Assembly: GCF_014633365.1 (NCBI RefSeq)
Contig: NC_068351.1
Span: forward strand, 12,158,907 to 12,222,906
Direction of reading: 5' to 3'
DNA length: 64,000 nt
Source of the DNA: Diospyros lotus
Taxonomy: Eukaryota > Streptophyta > Magnoliopsida > Ericales > Ebenaceae
Part shown: positions 54,303 to 64,000 of the stretch, one piece after another
How the letters are laid out: the number at the start of each line of letters is the position of its first letter
How positions within the stretch are numbered: position 1 is the first letter of the stretch
Notes under the pieces: model-generated
Told to the model about the DNA's origin: nothing
The model's database searches: none
The model's input: only the letters and a program-made list of their open reading frames with translations
Program-made: the position numbers and the translations under genes

Positions 54303-55805
54303 TCTCTCTAATAATATTATCAAATGTAATATTTGATTTTTAATTTTTTAATAATAAATAACAATTGAACATAGAATAAATAAAGATGAATATTTTTGGG
54401 TGACAACAAAACTCTACATGTCTATGCTTGGGAACTTAATTAGAGTAGAGTGTAATATTTAGAAATTGATTTAATTTTTTTTATATCATAATTAACTTGT
54501 TGGATAACACTAATATTGGAAATAAATAATTAATTGGTAGACTAATGTCAAATATAACTTGGCCCAAACCGAATAAAACACGTGTACTAGTGGGAAATTA
54601 ATACATGGCTTGTTCGTGACGAACTAACATGAGTATCAATTGAAAGATATTTAGACCTACCATGTGGAACGATATGATACCTTTACCATTAATATAAGTA
54701 TGATTCAATTGGCATGACTCAAGCCCTTTAACATCACATCCTAACAATGCTTGGTCACATCCTATATAAGACCTTCGAAAAGAATAACGTTTAGATCATC
54801 CCCCATACGAGATATAAAAAATTGTAATTTTTCAATGACAAATACACGATGTCTCATTCTCTACTCATTACTTTGTTTAATCTCTTGTTGTCGAATATTG
54901 ACTTAATTTTGGAAATCTACGCTCAAAAATAAAAGTTCAAAAATTATAAGAGATCAATCAAGGTTGGCATAGACCCATCCTCAACATCAACTAATGATCT
55001 TTTAGACTTACTATGTTCAATCTTTTAGTTACTTGTTAGAACCATGCAATTTTAAATCAAGGATTGCGAGTTCAATTTAGAAATTTAATTAGTAAAAAAA
55101 ATACAATATCATTTCATAAATAACAAATTTAGTCTTTTTATCAAGAGAGGCGAAAAAATTACCTTATCAATTAATGAGAGAGAGTGGAGTCAAATTTTTT
55201 TAAACAAATTTGTTATGTAATATAAAAACAAAATAAACATTCAACTCTATTTTCCTCCAAATCTCAACCCAATTCCTATTTCTTTTATTCCTACGTTCCA
55301 ATTGGAAAATAAATGAACATATTGTTATGTGTTTTTTGATTTTGGTATTATGTTGTTCAATTTGGTATATATATTTATTTAAATATGTCATTTTGAATTA
55401 TTAATACTTAAAAATGTCTAACCAGCAGTAATTTTTTAAAAAAAAATAATTAATATTTTTTATTTATACTACTAAATACAATAATTTGACTTTCATAACA
55501 ATAAGATTCTTATTGTCACGCTTTAATCTCTCGTCAATGTTTATTGGGGAATTTCTGGGTATATTATTTAATTCTATAAACTTATAAGCCATCTTCAATT
55601 AACATTTTTAAGTAACGACTCGTGGTGCTACACCTATTAATAGATTTTTAAAATAAAAAAAATAAAAAATGAGAATTCAGCAAGCACCACTTTATGAAAT
55701 GGTAAAATTTTGTTAAAATTAAAAAACATTATATATTTATAAGACCAACAATATTACACGAAACAGATTGGGCAATAAATGTGAGTGCAATGGAAATAAA
55801 TATAT
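54303..55805. other. AT-rich intergenic DNA
   Basis: No gene. Minus frame 55200-55391 has no motif. Confidence 0.45.
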
Positions 55806-55809
55806 CATG

Positions 55810-55945
55810 GTAGATGTGCAATCGTTAAAAGAAGTTAAAATTAGAAATAGAGTTATTTGTAATAGGGTTCAAATGATTCTACTAAGGATAAGATGTGTGA
55901 AATATGATTAAAAATATTTTGTTATGTGAAAATAAGATCATCAAA
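55810..55945 (+). mobile_element. Old LINE ORF2 C-terminal scrap
   Basis: Aligns by eye with 11290-11425: GATGTGCAATCG..., AAAATTAGAAATAGAGTTAT, AAATATTTTGTTATGTGAAA parallel the KIRNEVI...KWFGHVR coding text, with heavy decay. Confidence 0.5.
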
Positions 55946-57570
55946 ACCCCTCGGGGTTGTTCAATTTCAAACTGATTATTCTTCCAATCTTAAGATTACT
56001 TGGTGTTAGTGTATTAGTATTTTTTTGTAATTATTATTATATTTTAAGGGTAGTTTAGTCTTTTGTTTATTTTATTATAGTATACATTCTTTTGTACACT
56101 TATTTTACTCTGATTTTTTGATGGCTCGATAATATTTTTTGTTATTTTCTCTTAGTTTGGTTTACACATTGAAATTACTTTGATTTAGATTATTCATACT
56201 TGACGCATATTTAAGTCTCATTGATCATGTGTAGAAAGTATTTTCTAATTGGATTTTTGGGGTGCCAAATGCATGATGGGATATGTGTAGTCTTTTGTGA
56301 TGTGTGTGGTTGATATGGTACTCCACCCACCATGTTATATGGTAGGGTCTATGTAATACCCCGTATCGCGTAATGTTAAATAAGTTCAAGAAATTGGAAT
56401 CAGTTTAAATGATTTAACTAATTAATTATTGAATCAATGGAATAGAGTACCCTAAGATGTAAATATTTGAGGAAGTATAACATTTTAAAGGGTTATAAAG
56501 GTCTTGAGGGAGAAGTTCAGTTTCTAAGCTAGGGACAAAATCATAAATATTGAAGTTCGGGTAAAAGTGTAATTTACCTAAAATCTTGAGATATTAGCGT
56601 AATAAATCTTTTCTTCAAGAGTATAAGTGCAATTAAAAAAATGGTTGGGACCAAGTTACAAGAGGTCTAAGTGCAATTACTCAAAAAGTTCGAGCCAATG
56701 TGTAATTCTTGAAAACTTTTTCCTATGGACATTTGAGAGATTTAGAAAAAACCTCATAATGACTTTAAGAATAAAATTTGAATAAGATTTAATTTAGGCA
56801 AGATTTGATTAGATAAAATTTGGTAAGATTTGAAATGATTATTACAAAATCCTGGCACTATAAATAACGTGTTCATGGTCAAGGGTTTCTCATTCAAAGT
56901 TGTGATAAATTCGTGTTCGACAAGAGTGATTTGAGCTTAGTGAATAGATGGCTTTTGTTCCTAGAAAAGAAGAAACATGTAAAGCACATGTGAGGCATCA
57001 CACGTGTAAAGCAATTGAGCAACACGTGAGGGCATGTGAGGAGGTGGTTTGGTCAAAAGACTTAAGGATTTGCACAAAAATCGAGGTTGAGCACGAGAAT
57101 CAAGGTGCTTTGAGTTTCGTTCAAGGTGAGTGTTCTTACTTAAAAACTTGGTTTATTGTGAGTGGTTCTCCCTTAAATATTTGGTTTTGATTCTACCTAA
57201 ACTTGATTTGATTATATGCAAAGGGTTTTGTTGCATGTGAACGATTTAACCTGTGATGGTCGTTTTTACATGGGAGGTTCATCCCAAAGTGTTATGTATG
57301 TGCATTAAATTTTGTGTGATAAATTATGTGCATAAAATGTTATTTTATATAATGCATTGATTCATGGTATGTGGCATTGGCATGTGTTTATGTTGTCCAT
57401 GTAGGATGTGGGATATCAACCTTTGATGTGGCACTTGAGTGATAACACTAGGAAAGTGTGCCAAGGGAAAATGCCCATATGTGACGGGGGCTGAGAGTGG
57501 ACATCATCTTGGCGGTCAACAAGTGGTGGGGCTGAGAGTGGACACCACCCCGGATTGGATTAAGTAGCGG

Positions 57571-58704
57571 TAGGAGTGAGCACAACTTCGGTTAAACCGA
57601 AGTAACCGAACCGAACTGACAAGTTCGGTCGGTTTGGTTATTTTTTTTCAAAATTTTGGTTTAGTTAATTTTTTTTAAAAATTCGGTTCGATTTTTTACT
57701 TGAAATAACGAAGTATCCGAACCGAACCGTATATTTCGTAACCCCCCCCCCACACGTGGGTGCGACACCCCACGTGGTTCTGGCAGAGCACAACACCCCA
57801 TGTGAGTTCTTCTGGCAACTTCAGGTGGTTTCCCTTCCCAATAGCCTTCTCCTGTCCTATTCTCCTTCTTCGACTCCATCCCTTGCCTCACTAGTGATGC
57901 AACTTCTCAAGTTCTCCATCCCCTACCACGACCACAAGAGGGTTGTGGACCACTACAACAACCCCCGCAACGTTGGTTCCTACGAGAAGGACGATTCGAT
58001 GGTCGGCACCAGCCTCGTCGGCACCCTAGCTTGAGGCGACGTGATGAAACTCCAGATTAGGGAAGATCAGGAAGATCGTCTTCTCCTAGTCCACAACCCT
58101 CTCGTGGTAGCTGTTCGACCCTTTTGAGTCAGTGCCCCGCCCTTACAGGAGAGAAATCTTCTTCTTCTTTTCTGCTGGCCACCCCCCACCGCCATCCACG
58201 GTCACCGTCGCCACCACTATCCCTCAGAGACGAAGAGTCGGAGAGGCTGCCTCACCTCAAAACCTTATGGTCCTAATGCTCACTCCAGATCTATTGCTCG
58301 GCATTCATCTCTGGATCAAGCAGCTAACTGCTATTCTTCTTCCTAGCTGCAACCTTGAGGTTAGTTTCATCTCTAGATTTGTGTTTCTTCATCGGCCATT
58401 GGTAAAATCTTGAGCTACCATTTTTTTTTGTTTCTTTTTATCATGTTCATTTAATCTTATTCTGTGTCCAACTCCATTCATTCTTCGTATATGTTTGGCA
58501 GTATGGTAGTCACTTTTTGGGTAGGTTTCGGTTCGATTTTTGGTTTGGTTGGTTTAAATTTAAAATCGACTAGTTTGATTTCGGTTACTTCGGTTAGTGG
58601 AGTAGTTTGGTTTGGTTTGGTTCGATTATTTGTTTAGGGTTGGTTCAGTTCAGTTAGCTAAAATCGAGCGGTTCGGTTCAGTTATAACCGAATGCACACC
58701 CCTA
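57571..58704. mobile_element. hAT-like element (1.13 kb) carrying a captured ISU1 fragment
   Basis: Left end TAGGAGTGAGCACAACTTCG and right end (other strand) TAGGGGTGTGCATTCGG are inverted repeats. Next to them lie CGGTT/AACCG-rich subterminal arrays (57590-57740 and 58520-58690), characteristic of a common plant hAT-MITE group. Flanks AGTAGCGG (57563-57570) and AGTAACAG (58705-58712) match at 6 of 8 with transitions only. The interior (about 57755-58420) is GC-rich and gene-like, unlike the AT-rich LTR around it. Confidence 0.85.
57897..58078 (+). pseudogene. Captured fragment of an ISU1/ISCU Fe-S cluster scaffold gene
   Basis: ISU1 is the mitochondrial scaffold on which Fe-S clusters are built. 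The fragment reads YHDHKRVVDHYNNPRNVGSY, EKDDSMVGTSLVGTLA, stop, GDVMKLQIRED, matching the N-terminal third of plant ISU1 (RVVDHYENPRNVGSF...VGTGLVGAPACGDVMKLQI). The TGA at 58032-58034 stands exactly where the first conserved cluster-binding Cys of the ACGD motif should be. Similarity fades after about 58078 and the other two conserved Cys are absent. The upstream part (57756-57896) could be the former presequence. It lies inside the hAT-like element, so this is a transduplicated gene piece, not a working gene. Confidence 0.88.
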
Positions 58705-59556
58705 AGTAACAGGGCTGCGAGTAGACACCACCCTAGATGCCTTTGAGCGATAGCATTGTTTTTGAGGTGAACGTGGATTCTTAGGGATAATGTTGATCAT
58801 CTTGTGGTCAGGATTTGTTGACGTGATCCGATATGCTTTTGAGTAGAAACGTAATTCCTGACATGATTGTGGAGTGATTCACAGGGTTCTTGAATTGATG
58901 TTGATCATTCCGTGTCGGAAGTGGTAACAATGGTTTTCCATTGAATCAGGGAGAGGCGTTGATGTTGTATCTTAAGCTAGGACTGTGTTATGCCAATATA
59001 TCGATGCGATTGTGTTGCCTTTAGAGAGATTGTATTTTTCTCGATTAGGGTTAAATGTTGTATGAGATTTTCTTGGGCTGGGACATGTCAGGGATATGTT
59101 TGTTTTGTTTCACATCTTGCATATATTCATGAAATTGTTTTGAACTCTCACTTAGATGATTCAACATCTTATTTGGACTTTGTCCCTAAAATATTCGAAC
59201 TTTGTAGGTGAAAGCAGTGGTGCTAAAGGGAAAAGAATTGCCAAGTAGTGACGACGATTTGTAGGTGGTTCGTAGCATGACTTTTTGATTATAATGTATA
59301 TTACTTTGATGATGTCATGTTAAATGATGGTATGATCTTCATGTTATGAATAAAGTGATTTCGATCTAACTTCAGTATTTATGATGATATTACCTGTCTT
59401 AACTTACTGATTTTAAGTTTGATATGGTCAGAAAATATAACGGGATTGTCGGGAATTAATTTGTGTCTGTTGGATTGAATGTATTATGTTAGAAAAAATA
59501 TATTTTCAAAATTCTAAATCATTTAACGCCAGAAAAAAATAGGGCGTTACAGTCTA

Positions 59557-60655
59557 TGTCGACACTATATGCCCTTTGTTGCTATTGTGGCGCTTCGTTC
59601 GCCACATGTGAAGCTTTAACTAATGCATGTGGATGAGACAATTTGCACAAGCTCAGAGGGATTAGTCGGATAATGGTATGGATATTTCATGCTAGAAAAA
59701 AAACGAAAGAGAATATGATCATCAAAGACTTAAAAAATATAATGGAACAAGTCTTCAGTAAATGAGATAGATGAAGATAGAGAAATAAAAATAATAAGAG
59801 ATTCCAATGTATGATTTGAGTTATCAAGATTTTATAAAATATATAATAAAAACAAAAATAATTAATGAAGTATAATTCATATAACTAACCTAAATCATAT
59901 GACTAAAGCTTAATATATTATTCATACAAGTTTATAATATTTATCCTTTTGGAGAATGGGATATATACTTCTTTGGAAAGGAGAAAATCCAAATGACTAA
60001 GGTACAAAAGAGAGAGACAGGAGGTTAGGACAACCCAACCAAAATATTTTGAAAAATACCTTTTGTCACATTCTCTTATTTTTAAATTTGTGAATTTTAT
60101 GATTGATAATTATATAAATAATCAGAAAATAGAATATTAAAACTTAAAATTTTCAAACTCTCAACTTAAGGGCGCCTAATAAAACTACGGGAAGTGGTAT
60201 GAGCAATATTATTTATGATAGCATATACATTTGGTATGTCTATGAACAAAATTAAGTGCATTAATATGGAGTCTGCAATAATTAACACTTAAAAAAGGAC
60301 TCACTACTTATTGATAATCTTGGTTATGTCTTTTTGGATGATAAGGAAATGTTCCAATGATTAAAAGTGCACTTGGTGAAGAGAAGTTTTATTTTAAAAT
60401 TTCTTAACTTTTAATGTTGTTTTTCTTTAGAGTTAACACGATCTTTTGTCATTATCTATCGAGTTTAAGGGGTCAAAGGACAAATAATGGTAACAATAAC
60501 TCTAAAGGTACAATTTTATTTTCTTTTATGTCCCATGATTGTGTCTTGTAAATTTTAGAAGTGATCATTAATCATAATCCCTAAACCAAAGAAGTTGAGC
60601 ACCAATTGGGATAGGATCATTGCTTAAACTAAAATCCTTTAACTCCTAATTTTGT
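59557..60655. other. AT-rich intergenic DNA
   Basis: Nothing recognised. Confidence 0.45.
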
Positions 60656-60659
60656 TATT

Positions 60660-61260
60660 CGTTGTTGTAGAAAAGCAAAGCATCAACTTGGCAAAACGCT
60701 GCCGTTTTGATAAGGGAAATGAGGGTCATAGCGCAATCGCTCAATCGTCATTTCATGGCTCATTTGATTCTCTCTCATACCATCTTGTTGTTTAGTTTGT
60801 TGCATTTGAGGCCGTTGATTCGATCCCCAGACTTCATCTCTGTTGTTATTTCTGCCTACTTATATCCTACCATCTTCTCGAGATATGTGCAACACAACCT
60901 TCAATTTTCTTCTTAGGGTCTCTTTCATTCGGGCTTCTTCACTTTTTGATTTGCTTTGTACAAGTTCTATTTTCTCTCTGATTCTTATGTTCGCCTCTGA
61001 TATTTTTTATGATTATGGGACATTTTTATTAGTGAACCATTGAGTGTACAATAAGTGAATGAGATATGTATATGGAGGTTGGAGACTATAATCGATTTTT
61101 TGATTAGTGCAGTAAATTCTTTTTGTCAGAGTTCAACGTGAATGTAACTCTATTTTAAACGATGAATCACGATAAAATCACCGTGTGCCATTTATGATTT
61201 ATGCTTGTTTTCATTTTTGCATTCATGTGTGCTTCGTTTATTGAATGTTTCACTGACAGG
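60660..61260 (+). mobile_element. Degenerate copia-type LTR-like sequence
   Basis: TCAACGTGAATGTAACTCT and GATGAATCACGATAAAATC (61130-61180) parallel the U5 text at 52820-52860; upstream AACGCTGCCGTTTTGAT parallels AACGGTGTCGTTACT at 52218. No coding part or duplication was seen. Confidence 0.4.
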
Positions 61261-62640
61261 TTTTTATTTTTGAATCTAAGTACTTGAGATAGCCGAGTCT
61301 TTGCCCGACGTAACATTTGTCAAGTAAAAAATAAAAAAAGAAATACCCTACAGGCAAAATATGTTTGATAATACGTTAGGGTTACGTGTTGTGTATATAT
61401 TATTACATATGAAAACATCTCCTTAGACCTTGGTGGTGTCCATGGAGTAGAGAGCTTTGCTGGACCGAAGACTTTATTTTTTTCAACTGACCTCCCGAGT
61501 CTTTTGATTTTATTTTTTTTAATGAAAGGGTGCCTCCCCCGTGGCCTGGCGTTGAATATTTTAAATGTAATGATTAAAATATATATTAATAAATAAATAG
61601 TTTTGTTACCCGTCCATGTTTAAATTACATTTCCGTTTTTTAAAATGCAGGAGCTTCAGCACCTGATTGGCCTCCATCCCACGTGGGTGGAGCACGTGGT
61701 CTGGTCACGTTCAAAGTGGATGTGCTGCGGATTCAAGAGGAGGTTGCCGCCGCTACCTCGCCGCTGTCCTTTATTGATAATGATAATAACAATAATGCCC
61801 CTCTCCTCTCCCTCTCTCTCTTCTGTTCAAACAATTGACAACAATAGCTCCATTGAAGTCGTCCAAGGTTGGGTCTGAGTTATGGATATTTATTTATTTT
61901 AAGAAAATTTTAATATTTACTTACTTAATCCCATTGGATCCATCGACAGGACAGAAGTAATCTCGTGATTTTTTACCTTTTTTTTTTCACTGTTAAAGTA
62001 GAGACAGAATTATAATAATTTTGTCACTATTTGTTGACTCAATTAACTAATTAAATCCACTTCAAAATTATAATTTTGAATTTTTAACTGCATTGTATTG
62101 TATTGGTTGATTGTGTGTCAATTTGACCCTTTCGTCATTAGTTGCTGCCACTTGACATGTTGCCAAGGAATATGGATCGTCACTATGTCTCTCTTTTCTA
62201 TGATCATATTATTTATTATATATTAAGAGTTATATTTTAAATTATATATACATGTATAAATAATTAAAATATCCTTCCCATTTTATCGATTTGCCTTATC
62301 TGATTGCTTTGAATAAGAGGTATTTTTTTTTTTTATGAGGGCTAACATATTCTTTGTTCCTTCTTTTTTTTTTTTTTTAAAATACAAGTGTCGTTATTGT
62401 GAGGTTGCGTTTGCAGATGGAGGGGTTTATTTTCTTTTTCTTTTTGTGTTTTGTTTTACTTTTTCCGATGAAACTATCAGTATTCTAATCCTATGGTTGG
62501 TAAGTGGAAAGGAAAGGAAAGGACGAGCCCCGAAACACGTGAAACCACCACTGCACTGCACTGCACGGCTTGGCTCTTTCGGGCCAATGAGCGAGCATTT
62601 TTTGCCAGCCAGCCAGCCAGTCGTCAGATTGGAGTAGGTT
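61261..62640 (+). other. Upstream region of the SIP1 gene
   Basis: Mixed AT-rich DNA; a (GCCA)n run lies near 62604-62620. Frame 61645-61878 has no recognisable motif. Confidence 0.45.
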
Positions 62641-62648
62641 AGTCACTC

Positions 62649-62656
62649 TTTATATA
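62649..62656 (+). promoter_or_regulatory. TATA box of the SIP1 gene
   Basis: TTATATAA, about 95 bp before the ATG at 62752. Transcription would start near 62680, leaving a purine-rich leader of roughly 70 bp. Confidence 0.75.
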
Positions 62657-62751
62657 AGCACCCTCTCTGCTTTAAAAACAATAGCCATTAGCCGAGGCAG
62701 GGGAGAGTTGAATTCGGGATAGGAGAGACAGAGAAGACAGAGATAGAGAGG

Positions 62752-63042
62752 ATGAAGGCGATTCGCACGGCGATCGGCGATGCTGTGCTGACGTTCATGT
62801 GGGTGTTCTGTGCCTCGACGATCGGCACGTTCACCTCCATCATCTCGGCCGCCGTCGGGGCGCAAGGCATGGCCACGCTCTTCATCACCACCGTCCTCGT
62901 TTTCATCCTCGTCTTCATCTTCACCATTGTCGGCGGCATCTTGGGCGGCGCCAGCTTCAACCCCAGCGGCACCACCGCTTTCTACGCCGCCGGCCTCGGC
63001 TCCGGCTCCCTCATCACCACTGCCATGCGCTTCCCTGCTCAG
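62752..63042 (+). CDS. SIP1: SIP1-type aquaporin (small basic intrinsic protein), exon 1
   Basis: SIPs are small, basic plant aquaporins of the ER membrane that pass water. Exon 1 encodes 97 residues starting MKAIRTAIGDAVLTFMWVFC and ends ...MRFPAQ at a GT donor (CTCAG|GTATTC). Residues about 8-32 and 40-63 are the first two membrane spans, followed by GGASFNPSGTTAFY. Here the first NPA box is NPS, and divergence of this box (NPT/NPS/NPC) is the hallmark of SIP1 proteins. The intron position after PAQ also fits plant SIP1 genes. The ATG at 62752 is the first in frame and has a purine-rich leader. Later exons with the second NPA are beyond the window. Which SIP1 paralogue it is cannot be told. 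Confidence 0.92.
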
Positions 63043-64000
63043 GTATTCTTCTTTTGCTTCCTTGTTCTCCCTCCATTTCTTAGCAGTTTGGAGGATCTTT
63101 TTGCTCTGTTTTCTTTTGGGAGAAGTGAAAAGTAGCAGCAGCTCGGTTAATCGGTTGCGAATTTCTCCCGTGGTTTTCGAATTTTGTGGCTGGATCAACC
63201 CGAAAGATGGAGTGAAGACTTAGATTTGACCATACCATTTCGGGAGTGCGTTGACCTTTTTCTCCGGTGAATTGTTCTCGAATGAAATTCCATTCTCAAT
63301 GTTCACTCGTTAGAAGCCATGGATATCTAGATCATTCTGAGCCAGCGTCTGACGGCTATTGTGTTCTGAATCCCGATTTAAAGCCTTGATACTTACCTGG
63401 AAATCGAACTAAACGCTACTGCACGTTTGGAATTAGGATTTCGGGGAAGAAAGAAATGAAGGAAAGGGCTTAGGTGTGAAAACACGGACACAAGTAATTT
63501 CATTTTCCTTTCCATTCCTTTCAAAAATCCTTATTCCATCCAAACATAGTCCATATGAAACTTTAAGGTAAATTCTTTCTTATCATCATTCTGTAGACAG
63601 CCTAGTCTTGGAGGCCGAGCTTTCTCAGGGCCGGCCCTGAGATGTCAGCGCGCTAAGCGAAATTTTATATGAAGTCTTATATTTAAAAATAAAATTATAT
63701 GTTCTTCTCATTAATTTTATTTTTTTAATTTAAAATTAATTAAATATAAAATGGACTCAATTATTAAAATGTGAGATGGCCCATGCCAACAAGGTCACCT
63801 GGACCAGCCTTAGTTGGGGGGGGGCAAGGCAACTGCCTTGGTTGCCTACCCTTAGGGCCGGCTCTGCTCAGTGCTTTCTTGTCCAGGTGGCCTACCCGCC
63901 ATATTGTGTTTCTAAAATACTGTTAAATTTGCTCGTCTTCGCTACCTGCTCATCACGACGAATTCACATAGTTTTGGGTTGAGAATATTTGTGAACCATC
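63043..64000 (+). other. SIP1 intron 1 (continues beyond window)
   Basis: No acceptor followed by aquaporin exon 2 was recognised before the window end. It contains a MITE at 63626-63866. Confidence 0.65.
63626..63866. mobile_element. hAT-like MITE (about 241 bp) in SIP1 intron 1
   Basis: Left end CAGGGCCGGCCCTGAG and right end (other strand) CAGAGCCGGCCCTAAG are inverted repeats of 16 bp with two differences. AT-rich centre with a poly(G) run near 63817. The word GCTTTCT lies just left of the element (63619-63625) and again at 63873-63879, six bases beyond the right end, so the duplication is uncertain. Confidence 0.7.

Larger units (their letters stand above)
56352..59551 (+). mobile_element. 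Ty3/gypsy-type solo LTR, 3.2 kb including a nested element
   Basis: Starts TGTAATACCCCGTATCGCG and ends GGGCGTTACA, with the identical 5-bp duplication GTCTA on both sides (56347-56351, 59552-59556). TGTAAYACCCC starts and TTACA ends are typical of large gypsy (chromovirus-like) LTRs in plants. There is no coding interior, so it is a solo LTR formed by recombination. Without the nested element at 57571-58704 it would be about 2.06 kb. An internal tandem unit (GGGGCTGAGAGTGGACACCA-type, 57487-57550 and again after 58710) flanks the nested insertion. Orientation is assumed. Confidence 0.9.

Noticed and set aside
62650..63223. Long frames on both strands overlapping the SIP1 exon
   Set aside because: High GC in the aquaporin exon opens the other frames; only the frame from 62752 encodes a known protein.

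Overview
This is a plant (angiosperm) nuclear window. It has spliced genes with GT-AG and GC-AG introns, AT-rich intergenic DNA, and many decayed Ty1/copia, Ty3/gypsy, LINE and hAT-type elements. Codon decay and AT/GC contrasts fit a perennial eudicot-like genome, but the species cannot be told from the sequence alone.

Three host genes are recognised. (1) The 3' part of an RRP12-like ribosome-biogenesis gene lies on + (five exons, 1037-2580). A copia element ends just upstream of it. (2) DET1 lies on - (stop at 3393, ATG at 39286). I could assemble all 11 exons into an uninterrupted 524-codon reading frame spread over about 35.9 kb. It is convergent with RRP12, with about 0.8 kb between the stop codons. 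(3) Exon 1 of a SIP1-type aquaporin lies on + (62752-63042), with a TATA box; the rest of the gene is beyond the window.

DET1 is large because its introns have filled with transposons. Intron 9 (3790-23014, 19.2 kb) holds a 683-bp hAT-like element, a minus-strand copia (6303-15950), a second copia nested in it (8542-13349), a 5'-truncated LINE nested in that one (11237-11640), a solo LTR (16651-16932), and another copia (16968-22584) that itself carries a solo LTR of the same family (21143-21448). Intron 1 (7.1 kb) holds a further copia (32833-38425) with a hAT-like insertion in its pol gene. Introns 4 and 6 carry LINE scraps and an LTR-like block. Most insertions are delimited here by matching target-site duplications. 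All the retrotransposon genes seen are broken by stops, frameshifts or deletions.

The right half (39.3-62.6 kb) is gene-poor. It contains a broken FAR1/FRS-like MULE transposase gene, a decayed GRF zinc-finger ORF, a repeat-rich region with gypsy-like LTR pieces, MITEs, and a 3.2-kb gypsy-type solo LTR (56352-59551). Inside that LTR sits a 1.13-kb hAT-like element carrying a captured fragment of an ISU1/ISCU iron-sulphur scaffold gene. No prokaryotic-type system, CRISPR array, rRNA or tRNA gene was seen.
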